Source: Desulfomonile tiedjei DSM 6799
GTDB lineage: Bacteria > Desulfobacterota > Desulfomonilia > Desulfomonilales > Desulfomonilaceae
Direction of reading: 5' to 3'
Length of the DNA: 64,000 bases
Assembly (NCBI RefSeq): GCF_000266945.1
Contig: NC_018025.1
Location: forward strand, 3,352,001-3,416,000
Shown here: one piece after another, positions 43,920 through 53,782 of the stretch
Layout: every line of letters begins with the position of its first letter
How positions within the stretch are numbered: the stretch's first letter is position 1
The notes under the pieces: model-generated
What the model saw: the letters and a program-made list of their open reading frames with translations, nothing else
What the model was told of the DNA's origin: nothing
Databases searched by the model: none
Program-made: the position numbers and the translations under genes

Positions 43920-44726
43920 TTAGGCTAACCAGCGTTTTCGTCGTTTGTAGTGCTTGACCTCTCTGAAGCTCTTTCTTCCGCCAACATCCGTAAGGCCGAG
44001 GTAGAAATCCCGAATATCGGGGTTTTCTTTGAGCTTCTCGGAAGTGTCATCCATTACGATGCGGCCGTTTTCCATCACATAAGCATGAGGAGCTACTGTC
44101 AAAGCGAGTTTGACGTTCTGTTCCACAAGAAGAATAGGAATCTTTTCTTCCCGGTTAAGTCTCTGAATAATCTCGAAGATCTCTTTAATGAGAAGAGGAG
44201 CAAGCCCCATGGAAGGTTCGTCAAGCAGCATCAGTTTCGGCTGAGCCATCATCGCTCTTCCAATGACGCACATCTGCTGTTCACCGCCACTGACGAATCC
44301 GGCCATTATGTTCCGTCGTTCTTTCAGTCTCGGAAAATAGTGGTACACCATGTCCAGCCGCTCTTTTAGTCCTGAGGGTCTCAGGTGGCCTCCGACCATG
44401 AGGTTTTCTTCGACTGTGAGGTGCTCGAATACGCGTCTTCCCTCGATAATCTGGAAGATCCCGCGCCTGGAGATCTCCTCAGCCGGCAATTTATGGATGC
44501 GCTCACCCATAAACTCGATGCTGCCGTCTGTCACCTCACCATCTTCATGGTTGAGCAGTCCGGAAATTGCCTTCAGGGTTGTGCTCTTACCAGCGCCATT
44601 CGCCCCCAGGAGTGCCACAATTCCACCTTCCGGAATCTTTATGGAAACGCCTTTCAGGACGAGTATGACCTCGTGGTACCTGACTTCAATATTGTTGATC
44701 TTCAGGATTTCATTATTCTCGGACAC
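43920..44726 (-). CDS. livF: LIV-type ABC transporter ATP-binding protein
   Basis: A 268-aa ATPase with Walker A GANGAGKST, Q-loop FQIIEGRRVFEHLT, signature FVSGGEQQM (variant of LSGGQQQ), Walker B LMLLDEPSMGLAP and H-loop LLVEQNV, as in LivF. GTG 44726 is preferred (GGGAGAAGG upstream); ATG 44756 is also possible. With LivGHMK it forms a complete importer of the branched-chain amino acid type. Confidence 0.9.
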   Translation of the reverse strand: MSENNEILKINNIEVRYHEVILVLKGVSIKIPEGGIVALLGANGAGKSTTLKAISGLLNHEDGEVTDGSIEFMGERIHKLPAEEISRRGIFQIIEGRRVFEHLTVEENLMVGGHLRPSGLKERLDMVYHYFPRLKERRNIMAGFVSGGEQQMCVIGRAMMAQPKLMLLDEPSMGLAPLLIKEIFEIIQRLNREEKIPILLVEQNVKLALTVAPHAYVMENGRIVMDDTSEKLKENPDIRDFYLGLTDVGGRKSFREVKHYKRRKRWLA

Positions 44727-44812
44727 AAACCTTCTCCCTTTTCTCCTGACGCCCATATGAGTGATACGGCTTTTCTGCGGGTGGCAGAATGCCGCCCCAG
44801 CCATTCATCAAT

Positions 44813-46066
44813 CTACCATCCGAGCCAGCTCTGCCATTTGTCAGGAAATTTTTCCTTCATGTTGATCTTCGTGAAAAACGTTATTTTTCCGTCCTTAATG
44901 GTGTAGAGCAAAGAAACAGGGCTGGGCCTGTGGTCGGTGCTCGTGATCGTGGTGGGCGGACGACCGAGAGCGTTTTCTTTGTCGAAAGGATACCAATCCT
45001 TCAGCGATTCCAGGGCTCCCTTGATGCTAGGGCCGCTGAGCTTGCCCGCTTTGTCGGCTCGCTGTAGACCCGCGCATGCAAGAGAAACTTTCACCCATGC
45101 CTGGACGGTTCTGATGTCTCTTTTTTCGAGGGGAACGTCGGGATTCACTTTCTTGGTGTATTCGATCACCTTGTCCATGTAAGGAACGTCATCGCCGAGG
45201 AAAGCGCAGGCTGCACAACCGATCACGCCTTCACCGGCAGGACCGGTCATTCTGACGAGGTTTTTGTCGAAGCCCCAGTTATTCATGATATGATCTGCTT
45301 CCAATTGCAGAGCATATGCATCTTTGATAGCAGTGGCTACCGACATGGTGGTATTGCCGTGCCAAATGACGTTTGCTCCCTCACCCTTTGCTCCCAAGAC
45401 CTGGCTTTTGGCATCCAAAGCCGTCAATGACACGTCTTGGTCTTTCACGACTTCTATACCCAGAAGTGCGGCCTGATCTTTGATTGCCTTGATCGGTGCA
45501 CTCGAGTAAGGAGCGGCAAACATGTAGAAACATGCCAGTTTCGGTTTCTGTCCTGCTTCTCTGGCCTTTTTCCATTTGTCGCTTTTTTTCCAGACTTCCT
45601 CGTACCACGCCGTAAGGGCTGCTCTGGCATTAGTGGAATAGTCAGTGCTGTAAATGAAATTGTACGGGGTCTTAGCCGGATCGCACAAATGACCGGATAG
45701 GGAGTCCGAGATGGTGACCATTTGATCCTTATTGACTGTCGGAGAGAGAGCTTCCGTGTCTCCTGTACCCCACTGAAGCAGCATGTTGACTTTGTCTTGG
45801 CTTTTGAATCTCTTGTACAACGTGTGGGCTTCCGGAATTCTGTACCCGTAATCCTGCAGAATCAATTTAACTTTTTTGCCGTTAATGCCTCCGCTGTCAT
45901 TCACGTACGTAAAGGCTTCCCGTATACCAAGAGCGGCATCTTTTCCCACGTCTGAAGTTGCGCCGGTAAGGTCGTTTATGGACCCCACCTTGATCTCGTC
46001 TGCAGAAAAGGCATTCGAGCAAAAAATCAGCATTATTCCGAAACATACAAACAGGATTCGTTTCAT
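44813..46066 (-). CDS. livK: LIV-type ABC transporter periplasmic binding protein
   Basis: A 417-aa protein with a signal peptide (KRILFVCFGIMLIFCSNAFSA). The type I periplasmic binding fold follows: IKVGSINDLTGATSDVGKDAALG, INGKKVKLILQDYGY, and VNMLLQWGTGDTEALSP. It is longer than LivK of E. coli (about 345 mature). The gene context with an acyl-CoA ligase suggests the ligand may be a carboxylic or aromatic acid, rather than leucine. ATG 46066 begins the signal peptide; a frame to 46105 adds 13 residues. Confidence 0.87.
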   Translation of the reverse strand: MKRILFVCFGIMLIFCSNAFSADEIKVGSINDLTGATSDVGKDAALGIREAFTYVNDSGGINGKKVKLILQDYGYRIPEAHTLYKRFKSQDKVNMLLQWGTGDTEALSPTVNKDQMVTISDSLSGHLCDPAKTPYNFIYSTDYSTNARAALTAWYEEVWKKSDKWKKAREAGQKPKLACFYMFAAPYSSAPIKAIKDQAALLGIEVVKDQDVSLTALDAKSQVLGAKGEGANVIWHGNTTMSVATAIKDAYALQLEADHIMNNWGFDKNLVRMTGPAGEGVIGCAACAFLGDDVPYMDKVIEYTKKVNPDVPLEKRDIRTVQAWVKVSLACAGLQRADKAGKLSGPSIKGALESLKDWYPFDKENALGRPPTTITSTDHRPSPVSLLYTIKDGKITFFTKINMKEKFPDKWQSWLGW

Positions 46067-46163
46067 CTTGTCACTCCTCGCTCTTTTTGGTTGCACGTCC
46101 AACATGTTCCACTTCCGCCTCTAGGATAAAAGCCTGTCACCTCCTTCCGGTTGCTGTCTCAAA

Positions 46164-47318
46164 CTATTTCCCCGTATATGAGAACGGCCAAAGGTTGAAA
46201 TAATTTTTTAGTTGCCAATATCGATAGCTGAGCCCGTTGGGTTCGTATATGAGGAAAAAGATGATAGCGAGTCCAAAGGCGGATTCTTTAAAGAAAATGA
46301 ATTTCGTGGTCATCCAACCAAGACTGGGATACGATTCCATAAGCATGTCGCTTGCCCCCAAAACCGCCATCTCGAGGAACTTGAAAACCAACACAACGAA
46401 TGCCGAACCAAAAACCAGTCCCTGGATGCTGCCAACACCTCCAATGAGAATAATGCCGACCCAGAGCAGCGAATAAAACCATTCATAATGCTCGGGACTG
46501 ACGAAAGAAAGTGTGCTCACATAGAACGAACCGGCAATCCCGGCAAAAAAACCTGCAACAAAAAAGGCCAACAATTTGTAGCCTACAATGTTGACGCCCA
46601 TGGTTTCCGCCGCAATATCGTTGTCCCGAATTGCAATCCAGGCGCGACCGATCTTGGATCGAAGCAAATTGCCCGTTGCCACGAGACACAAAGCGACAAG
46701 CAACACTGAGAAATAGTAAAGCTTCATGTCCCCGGAGATTTCCCACGATCCGAGCATTGATGACTCATCAATTGCGATAGGGCCGATCTTAATCGTTCCC
46801 GGAGGAATGGAAAAAGCTTGGCCGCGACCTCCGATTTGGCTCACATATTGTGTGATCACGAGAGGAACGGTGATCCATTGTGCTGCCATGGTAGTCATGA
46901 TGAGATAGAATCCTTTGACGCGAGCCGAAGGAAGTCCAAAAAGAACAGACCACAATCCGGCAGCAAAACCTGCTGTTATCATGCTAATCGGATAAGCCAA
47001 TCCCGCGTCTACCATGAATTGAGGCCAGGGGATAAACAAGACCATCATGGCGCTGCAGTACGCACCGACTGCCACGAATGCTGCGTGCCCGAGGGTGATT
47101 TGCCCGCAGTACCCGATGAGAAGCTGAACGCCGAGGGCGGCCAGAATGTAGTAGTTGATGGTGTAAGCGACTGAGAGCCACTGAGAGTCGAAGAATGCCG
47201 GAAAACTCACCAGCACGAGCACCATAAAGATCATCTTGGCTTTGATGAACGGAGTGCGCCACCATTTCTGATCTTCACCATAGTTCTCGAAGTACTGACC
47301 GCAGGGAAGATAACTCAT
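46164..47318 (-). CDS. livM: LIV-type ABC transporter permease LivM
   Basis: A 384-aa inner-membrane permease with about ten helices and the LivM motifs GYCGQITLGHAAFVAVGAYCSA, LPSARVKGFYLIMTTMAAQWI and RSKIGRAWIAIRDNDIAAE, the loop contacting the ATPase. It lies three bases downstream of livH. Confidence 0.92.
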   Translation of the reverse strand: MSYLPCGQYFENYGEDQKWWRTPFIKAKMIFMVLVLVSFPAFFDSQWLSVAYTINYYILAALGVQLLIGYCGQITLGHAAFVAVGAYCSAMMVLFIPWPQFMVDAGLAYPISMITAGFAAGLWSVLFGLPSARVKGFYLIMTTMAAQWITVPLVITQYVSQIGGRGQAFSIPPGTIKIGPIAIDESSMLGSWEISGDMKLYYFSVLLVALCLVATGNLLRSKIGRAWIAIRDNDIAAETMGVNIVGYKLLAFFVAGFFAGIAGSFYVSTLSFVSPEHYEWFYSLLWVGIILIGGVGSIQGLVFGSAFVVLVFKFLEMAVLGASDMLMESYPSLGWMTTKFIFFKESAFGLAIIFFLIYEPNGLSYRYWQLKNYFNLWPFSYTGK

Positions 47319-47321
47319 GAA

Positions 47322-48227
47322 CTACACCCTTTCTATTCGTTCCCAACCCCACAGCCCATAGGGTTTGAACAACAAGAAGATGACCATGAAGATGAAAGGA
47401 GCGATTTCCTTAATGCCGCCCGGAAAATAGTAGTCCAGGTAACCGCCTGTAAGGTTTTGCAGCACCCCTATCGTAATCCCACCTACGATTGCGCCTGGTA
47501 CAGAGTTTAGCCCTCCGAAAACCACGACCGGGAGAACCAGAAGCCCCAGAGAGCTTACCGAATAGTTCAGACCGTTAATGTTGCCGAGGAGTGTGCCCCC
47601 GACTCCGGCAGCCATAAAGGCAATACCCCATGCCAGAGCGTAAACGAATTTTGCGCTCACCCCTAAAGAGAGAGCTGCCATTTCGTCATCCGCGCAGGCC
47701 TGCATGGATAAGCCCCAGCGGGTGTACTTGAAAAAGCATATGAACATTACCATGAGTACCAGCGCCGCAACAAAACTCCACAAATAGACGCGGCCGATGG
47801 CAATTCCGAATATCACCAATGGTTCGATCGGAAACACCTGGGGAAGAAACACCTGGGTATCCGTATCCCAGATGATGAACACCATGCCTTTGAAAAAGAA
47901 CGACAGCCCCACGGTCACCATGATGACCGCCAGAATGGGCTCTCCGATCATTTTTCTCAGAAAAACGCGTTCCGTAAGCAACCCAAGGATAAGCCCGATG
48001 AACAGTGTGCCTATGAGCGCAAGAATAAAGGCATAGGTTACCGGCATAGCAGTCACGAATCGCTGATAGAATGCAAGACAGACATAACCGCCTATCAGCG
48101 TCAGCTCTCCCATGGCAAGATTCAGCACGCCGGAACATTTGTAAATGAGCACCCAACCGAGCGCCAGGACCGCAAAGATAGAGCCCAGCATAACTCCCGT
48201 AATTGCCAGTTGCAGAAAGAGGTCCAT
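47322..48227 (-). CDS. livH: LIV-type ABC transporter permease LivH
   Basis: A 301-aa inner-membrane permease with eight helices and the LivH motifs GVMLGSIFAVLALGWVLIYK, LNLAMGELTLIGGY, ACADDEMAALSLGVS (EAA-like coupling loop) and GGLNSVPGAIVGG. The start codon directly abuts the stop of the acyl-CoA synthetase gene. Confidence 0.92.
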   Translation of the reverse strand: MDLFLQLAITGVMLGSIFAVLALGWVLIYKCSGVLNLAMGELTLIGGYVCLAFYQRFVTAMPVTYAFILALIGTLFIGLILGLLTERVFLRKMIGEPILAVIMVTVGLSFFFKGMVFIIWDTDTQVFLPQVFPIEPLVIFGIAIGRVYLWSFVAALVLMVMFICFFKYTRWGLSMQACADDEMAALSLGVSAKFVYALAWGIAFMAAGVGGTLLGNINGLNYSVSSLGLLVLPVVVFGGLNSVPGAIVGGITIGVLQNLTGGYLDYYFPGGIKEIAPFIFMVIFLLFKPYGLWGWERIERV

Positions 48228-50186
48228 CTACTTCTTTCCTCCTCCCTCGCCAACATCCTGAAGCCTTATGTCAGCCTTTATTTCAACTACTCGGCCATCT
48301 TCGTACGTGATATTGGTCTCCATGTGGAGTATTTCGTCATTGGAATACAGTGCTCCAATGATATCTTTGTAACGATTCTCGACGAACGCCCGACGAATCT
48401 TTCTTGTTCTCGTCAACTCATCGTCGTCGGCATCGAATTCTTTGTAGAGATTTGCAAAGCGACGGATCTTGGCTGAATCCGGGAGAGTTCGGTTCACTTC
48501 TCGTATGGATTTTTCCACGAGATTGTAGACCTGGGGTATCTGCGATAATTCGGTGTAGCTGGTGTAGTTAATGCCGTTATCTTCAGCCCATTTTCCCACC
48601 GTTGCGTAATCGATACACAAAATGGCAGTGACATACGGTCTCTGATGCCCAACGATGAGTGCATCCTTCAGATACGGGCTGAATTTCAAGCGTGCTTCCA
48701 GGAATTGCGGTGAAAACTTCCGGGCATCGTTCAAAATCATAATATCTTTGGAGCGGTCAAAGACCACCAGGTGACCGTCCTCGTCGATGAATCCGGTGTC
48801 TCCCGAGTACAACCATCCATCTTTCAACGTCTTCTCGGTTTCTTCGGGCATTTTGTAGTAACCGATGAACACGGATGGACTCTTGGAGACGATCTCGTCA
48901 GTCTCGGTGATCTTCACCTCGGTTTCCGGTATGGGAGTGCCCACAGTATCGAACTTGATGTCGCCGTCCCTGTGAACTACCGAAATACCCGCGATTTCCG
49001 TCTGGCCGTAAATCTGTTTCAGGTTGACGCCTATTGCATGAAAGAATCTGAAGTGGTCAGGCCCCATTGCTGCACCGCCCGTATATGCGTGACGAATATG
49101 GCTTAACCCGAGGTGATCCCTGATCTTCTTGTAACAAGCCAGATCCGCTAACTTACGAAGCGCTTGCCAATATACGGGCACCGGTTTCTTCTCGAATTTG
49201 AACTCCGCAGTGACATAGCCTATCTGCATGGACCAATCAAAAATCTTGCGCTTCAGCCATGAAGCGTCAAGGTGTTTTACCTGTATGCTTCTGGTGTACT
49301 GTTCGTACAGCCGAGGCGGCGCAAACATCACATGAGGCCCGATCTCTCTTACGTTATGTTGGGCAGTCTCGGGCTCTTCAGGGAAATTGATCGTGAATCC
49401 TATCTGGAGACCGCATGAAATAGACATCATCTGTTCGCCGATCCACGCGAATGGGAGATAGGAGACAAAGTCATCACTCGGGGTGCACGGGTCCACCCTC
49501 ATGAGGTTCCGCCCCATGGTAAGCATGTTGTAATGCGTAAGTAATGCACCCTTTGGAACAGAGGTGGTTCCCGAGGTATAGAACAGGAGACATACGTCTT
49601 GACCTTTTCCCCTGCTCACCAACTTTTCGAATAATCCGGGATCCTCCTTGTCCTTTTTTCTCCCCAGTTCCCGGACCTCATCGAGGCTGATGAGCATGGG
49701 ATCGTCGTAATGGCGCATTCCCTTGGGATCGTCCCAGATGATCTTCTTGAGTTTTGGGCATTGGTCCCGGATGGCCAGGGCTTTGTCCACCTCTTCCTGG
49801 CCTTCTGCCACATAGAATTTCGAGTCCGAGTGGTCGACAATGTATTGCACTTCATCCATGAGGCAGTCCTGAAAGAGCCATACGCCGATACCGCCTCCAC
49901 ACATTGCCGCCATTTCCGTCCATAGAGCTTCCGGTCTGTTGTCCCCGATCATGATGACTTTGTCTCCTGATTCGAGGCCCAGCTCTATCAGACCGAGAGT
50001 TATTTCTTTCACATTTTCAAGGTACTGACGCCAAGTCACGGGGCGCCAGATGCCATATTCCTTCTCGCGCATGGCAACCTTGCCATCCCCGAATTTGGTC
50101 GCCTGTCGGACGAGGAGTTTGGGTAAAGTCAAATCATCGGTAATATCAATCTCACCTGGATAGCGCTCTTTACCTGCGGCTGACAT
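48228..50186 (-). CDS. AMP-dependent long-chain-type acyl-CoA synthetase
   Basis: A 652-aa adenylate-forming enzyme. ATP loop LLFYTSGTTSVPKGALLTH, the A5 motif QIYGQTEIAG, A7 GWLYSGDTGFIDEDG, and A8 FDRSKDIMILNDARKFSP; the usual catalytic lysine of A10 (often in a KIRR-type segment) appears near TRTRKIRRAFV. The long-chain/bubblegum type is likely. It starts 16 bases inside livG (GGAGG six bases upstream) and abuts livH, so it is co-translated with the importer. The substrate acid is likely that taken up by the transporter. Confidence 0.88.
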   Translation of the reverse strand: MSAAGKERYPGEIDITDDLTLPKLLVRQATKFGDGKVAMREKEYGIWRPVTWRQYLENVKEITLGLIELGLESGDKVIMIGDNRPEALWTEMAAMCGGGIGVWLFQDCLMDEVQYIVDHSDSKFYVAEGQEEVDKALAIRDQCPKLKKIIWDDPKGMRHYDDPMLISLDEVRELGRKKDKEDPGLFEKLVSRGKGQDVCLLFYTSGTTSVPKGALLTHYNMLTMGRNLMRVDPCTPSDDFVSYLPFAWIGEQMMSISCGLQIGFTINFPEEPETAQHNVREIGPHVMFAPPRLYEQYTRSIQVKHLDASWLKRKIFDWSMQIGYVTAEFKFEKKPVPVYWQALRKLADLACYKKIRDHLGLSHIRHAYTGGAAMGPDHFRFFHAIGVNLKQIYGQTEIAGISVVHRDGDIKFDTVGTPIPETEVKITETDEIVSKSPSVFIGYYKMPEETEKTLKDGWLYSGDTGFIDEDGHLVVFDRSKDIMILNDARKFSPQFLEARLKFSPYLKDALIVGHQRPYVTAILCIDYATVGKWAEDNGINYTSYTELSQIPQVYNLVEKSIREVNRTLPDSAKIRRFANLYKEFDADDDELTRTRKIRRAFVENRYKDIIGALYSNDEILHMETNITYEDGRVVEIKADIRLQDVGEGGGKK

Positions 50187-50970
50187 AGAGATCCTCCACC
50201 TCACCCAAATAGGCCTTGATGACTTCCGGGTTTTCCTGTACTTCCGCAGGGGTTCCGTCAGCTATTTTCACACCGAAATTGAGAACCATCACTCGGTCGG
50301 ACAGGTCCATAACGACCCCCATATCGTGTTCCACAAGGACACAGGTGGTTTTCCACCGTTCGTCCTCATTGATATCCACAATGAATCGCGCCATGTCTTC
50401 GACTTCTTCCAGGTTTAACCCTGCTAAAGGCTCGTCCAGAAGGATGATTTCGGGTTGGACGGCCAGAGCCCTGGCGAGCTCGATTCGTTTCTGCATGCCG
50501 TACGGGAGCATGCCTGTGACCTCGTTGCGGACGGACTCAATCTCGAGCAGATCTATTATTTCTTCTTCGATAAATTTCCGTGCTCTTATTTCTTCGTGAC
50601 GGGTGCCACCCCAGTAAAACACCGATCCCAGCAATCCGGATCTCAGGTGCAGATGCCGCCCGAGACGAATATTGTCAAGGACGGTCATTCCTCCGAAAAG
50701 CTCTATTTTTTGGAAGGTCCTGGATAACCCCAGCGCAGCCCGTCGATGGGGAGAGTAGCCGGTGATATCGAGGCCTTTTAAGAAGAGTTGGCCCTTCTTG
50801 GGCTGGTAAAGACCGTTGATACAGTTCATCATACATGTCTTACCGGCTCCGTTCGGCCCGATGATGGAGAAGATCTCACCTTTCCTGACCTGAAAGCTCA
50901 CATTGGTTAACGCGGCTACACCATGGAAGGACAGGAAGACGTTTTTCGCCTCTAGCATGACTTCCGACAT
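50170..50970 (-). CDS. livG: LIV-type ABC transporter ATP-binding protein LivG
   Basis: A 266-aa ATPase with Walker A GPNGAGKTC, Q-loop RTFQKIELFGGMT, a signature MLPYGMQKRIELARAL (variant of LSGGQ, as LivG often has LxYGQQR), Walker B IILLDEPLAGLN and H-loop LVEHDMG. First gene of the liv-acs operon, with a promoter about 145 bases upstream. Confidence 0.9.
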   Translation of the reverse strand: MSEVMLEAKNVFLSFHGVAALTNVSFQVRKGEIFSIIGPNGAGKTCMMNCINGLYQPKKGQLFLKGLDITGYSPHRRAALGLSRTFQKIELFGGMTVLDNIRLGRHLHLRSGLLGSVFYWGGTRHEEIRARKFIEEEIIDLLEIESVRNEVTGMLPYGMQKRIELARALAVQPEIILLDEPLAGLNLEEVEDMARFIVDINEDERWKTTCVLVEHDMGVVMDLSDRVMVLNFGVKIADGTPAEVQENPEVIKAYLGEVEDLYVSRR

Positions 50971-51727
50971 TCAGAATCCCCTTTGCGAAATCCGCAATAA
51001 AACTGGAACTATTGCGCATCTATGGCCACACTGATCTGGGGTGAATAGCTGGGGGCTCCTTTCAGAGCTCTAAATCGTTGAATTTTTTGCCGACCGCATG
51101 AGATGAGGCATTCGACAATAACAAAAGCTGTCACTTCGGTCAAGCTGAACCTCGCAAAAACAATCCGAATCGATGAATAGCTTCTTAGTGAGGGTAAGCC
51201 TCTCGATAGCATGCCGAATCTGATCGGAGCGTCTTGCCCCCAGATGAAAACCACATCGAAGGAGTGCAGTCTTCCCAATGATGAACACCTGCATTCCTTT
51301 AAGCTGCGCGGGTATGCCTCCCCCGCATAGGACATGGCGGGCGCACCTCTCCCTCAGAGAGTTTTGCGAGCACCATGTGGCACGTATAGATCGGATCAGT
51401 CACGTATATCCGCTAAGTGCGCTAGTTGTTTTGCTGTTGTTCAGTAAGGACGTTAGACGACAGCTTCACGAGGCATTGCCGGGGCCACGCGAAGCAGGGA
51501 GTCATTAAGCCTTCATCTGATCATCATGAATAAACTCATATTGAAAAGTCAAGACGAAAAGTGTATGAATGTTGTTGCATTCGGGTTAACCGCCATTCAG
51601 GCATCGTTCGATGTTCGCCGAGGTTAATGCGTCGTTCTTGCTTCAATAATTCGCGACAAATTTTACTGAACAATTCAGAGCCGGCCCGACAGCCCCTCAA
51701 CTTTCGGGCTTTGTGGAGGAAGTAGGG
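50971..51727. other. 757-bp divergent intergenic region
   Basis: It separates the liv operon from the hydratase-lyase genes. It holds the liv promoter (51115-51143). Near 51566-51583 is a GAATG-TTGTTG-CATTC dyad that might be an operator. Frames of up to 108 codons on the minus strand lack ribosome-binding sites or family features; I do not call a gene. Confidence 0.5.
51115..51143 (-). promoter_or_regulatory. Candidate promoter of the liv operon
   Basis: On the minus strand TTGACC (51143-51138), 17 bases, then TATTGT (51120-51115), about 145 bases upstream of the livG start. The leader has no clear attenuator. Confidence 0.5.
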
Positions 51728-52519
51728 ATGGGAGGACAGGACAGTCTCTTACGAGAACTTCACGACGGGATCATGGTGCTTACCATCAATCGGCCGGAAG
51801 CGTTGAACTGCTTTGACATGTCGCTTCTTGCCACCTTCGGCAAGGCAGTGGAGGAGATTGCTTTCGATCGTGACGTCAAAGTCGTGATCGTGACCGGTTC
51901 CACAGAGGGTAAGAATGCCTTCAGCACCGGAGCGGATCTGAAAGAGCGGGCCGGTATGACTCCGGATCAGGTGATGATTTATATCCGGACGATTCGCAAC
52001 CTTTTCACCGCTGTCGAGGAACTTCCGAAACCCGTCATAGCCGCGGTGAACGGATATGCCTTCGGCGGAGGTCTTGAGCTCGCGCTCGCGTGCGATATAC
52101 GCATTGCCGCATCCGGAGCAATTGTCGGGTTGACTGAAACCAGTCTAGCCATAATCCCCGGAGCCGGAGGTACTCAGAGACTTCCTCGGGTCGTAGGAAT
52201 TCCGAGGGCGAAAGAGATGATATTCAGGGCCAGAAGAATTTCCGCGCAGGAAGGACTGGAAATAGGCCTGTTCCTCGAAGTGGTGGAACCGGACCGCCTC
52301 TTGGATAGATCCCTCGAACTGGCGCGTGAAATCGCGGCAAACGGTCCTGTCGCTCTTGCCCAAGCAAAGTACGCGATCAACAAGGGTGCTGAAGTAAGCC
52401 TGCCAATGGGATTGGCTATCGAATCGAATGCTTACGCAGTTACAATCCCCACCAAAGATAGAACAGAAGGGCTGACTGCTTTTCGAGAGAAAAGAAAACC
52501 GGTTTATACCGGAGAATAG
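51728..52519 (+). CDS. Enoyl-CoA hydratase family, methylglutaconyl-CoA hydratase-like
   Basis: A 263-aa crotonase. Oxyanion loop NGYAFGGGLELAL with Glu117, and LTETSLAIIPGAGGTQ with Glu137, match both catalytic glutamates of enoyl-CoA hydratase. A GADLKERAGM segment (68-77) is characteristic of methylglutaconyl-CoA hydratases (AUH/LiuC), which act in leucine breakdown. The ATG at 51728 has GGAGGAAG upstream; a GTG frame start at 51713 is less likely. It is 18 bp ahead of an HMG-CoA-lyase-like gene, which would use its product. Confidence 0.85.
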   Translation: MGGQDSLLRELHDGIMVLTINRPEALNCFDMSLLATFGKAVEEIAFDRDVKVVIVTGSTEGKNAFSTGADLKERAGMTPDQVMIYIRTIRNLFTAVEELPKPVIAAVNGYAFGGGLELALACDIRIAASGAIVGLTETSLAIIPGAGGTQRLPRVVGIPRAKEMIFRARRISAQEGLEIGLFLEVVEPDRLLDRSLELAREIAANGPVALAQAKYAINKGAEVSLPMGLAIESNAYAVTIPTKDRTEGLTAFREKRKPVYTGE

Positions 52520-52537
52520 AGCAAGGAGGAGCGCTGT

Positions 52538-53668
52538 ATGCCGGCTTATGAGTTGAGCTATCCCAGGAAAGTTCAAGTTAATGACATCACCGTTCGCGAC
52601 GGATTTCAGCACGAAGAGATCTGGATTCCGACCGATGCCAAGTTGTTCTATCTGGAAGAGCTGATCCTCTGCGGGATAAAGCACCTGGAAGTCACCAATT
52701 TCGGCAACCCTGCCCTGATGCCTCAGTTCAAAGACTCGGACGAGCTGTTCAAACGGCTAAGAGATTCCAAGAAACTGTCCCGCGCAGGGGTGAACTGGAA
52801 TGACGTGACACTTACAGCCATAACGATCAGAGAAAAATCCGTGGACCGCGCCATTGTTGCGAAACAAGAGGGTTGGGGGCCAGATCGTGTTCTTATGATG
52901 GTTTCTACGGACGAGCAGCATCATTTCGCGAATTCTGGAACCACACTCCCCAATTACTGGGATGAGGCCAAGCGATGCATCGAAAAGACCCGCGCTGCGG
53001 GAATCAAAATGTGCGGCACGGTCTCCACCATCTGGGGATCCCCCATTTCAGGCCCGACGGAACTCTCCGAGGCGGTTGAATTCACCAAACGATGGCTCGA
53101 TATCGGAGCATCGGACATAGAGCACGCGGACCACGACGGAAGCGCTCCACCGGATCAGGTGTACAGATATTTCTCCATGATTCTGGATGAAATACCTGAC
53201 AAAAAGCTCCATATAGCGCATTTCCACGTAACTCGCGGATGGGGACTGGCGAACGTTTTGGCAGCGCTTCAGGCGGGCATTGAAATCTTTGAAGGAACTC
53301 TCGGCGGTCTGGGCGGACAGCCGGCCAACTTCCTGGACAGAGTACCCGTTGGAGGTACAGGTGCATATTACTATCGTGACCCGAACGTGGTAGGACTCCA
53401 ATCGATAGAGGACATGGCGGTCATGATGGATGAGATGAAAATTGATACGGGCATAGACGTGGACAGATTATTAGATCTGGGATCGATGATGGAAAAGACC
53501 ATAGGGCGTAGACTGAGATCGGAATCCATTCTGAACCGCCGTATTCCCAAAGCTCCTCGTGAAGAATTCAAACGGAAAGGATTGGAAGAAATCAAGAAGA
53601 AGCTGGGCGAGGCTCCCGGACAGAAATTTCCGGCAGATTGGCCTGAAAAATCACAGTACAAAGGTTGA
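52538..53668 (+). CDS. HMG-CoA lyase / DRE-TIM metallolyase family protein
   Basis: A 376-aa TIM-barrel protein. ITVRDGFQHE (20-26, the DRE/RDG site) and HIAHFHVTRG (metal-binding HxH) match the HMG-CoA lyase family. However, the family's catalytic-loop GGCP, with its essential cysteine, is GGLGGQP here (Gln261), and the usual HDT is HVT. It is longer than HMG-CoA lyase (about 300-325). The position after a methylglutaconyl-CoA hydratase-like gene suggests cleavage of HMG-CoA to acetoacetate, but the residue changes could mean a different acyl-CoA substrate. AAGGAGG precedes the ATG. Confidence 0.78.
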   Translation: MPAYELSYPRKVQVNDITVRDGFQHEEIWIPTDAKLFYLEELILCGIKHLEVTNFGNPALMPQFKDSDELFKRLRDSKKLSRAGVNWNDVTLTAITIREKSVDRAIVAKQEGWGPDRVLMMVSTDEQHHFANSGTTLPNYWDEAKRCIEKTRAAGIKMCGTVSTIWGSPISGPTELSEAVEFTKRWLDIGASDIEHADHDGSAPPDQVYRYFSMILDEIPDKKLHIAHFHVTRGWGLANVLAALQAGIEIFEGTLGGLGGQPANFLDRVPVGGTGAYYYRDPNVVGLQSIEDMAVMMDEMKIDTGIDVDRLLDLGSMMEKTIGRRLRSESILNRRIPKAPREEFKRKGLEEIKKKLGEAPGQKFPADWPEKSQYKG

Positions 53669-53782
53669 TCGTTCGGGCCGAAAGCATGTGCCCGAATAAA
53701 GGCCGAAGTGCGAACGTTCTACAGCGGGTACCAGGATTCGAAAATTCTTCCGTTCTATAAGCAAATGTCAGTACTTTTCTCC

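Noticed and set aside
51009-51335. 108-codon minus-strand frame upstream of livG
   Set aside because: It overlaps the likely liv promoter, has odd composition and no ribosome-binding site.
51566-51583. GAATG-TTGTTG-CATTC dyad as a definite regulator site
   Set aside because: Arms of only five bases are common by chance; mentioned only as a possibility.
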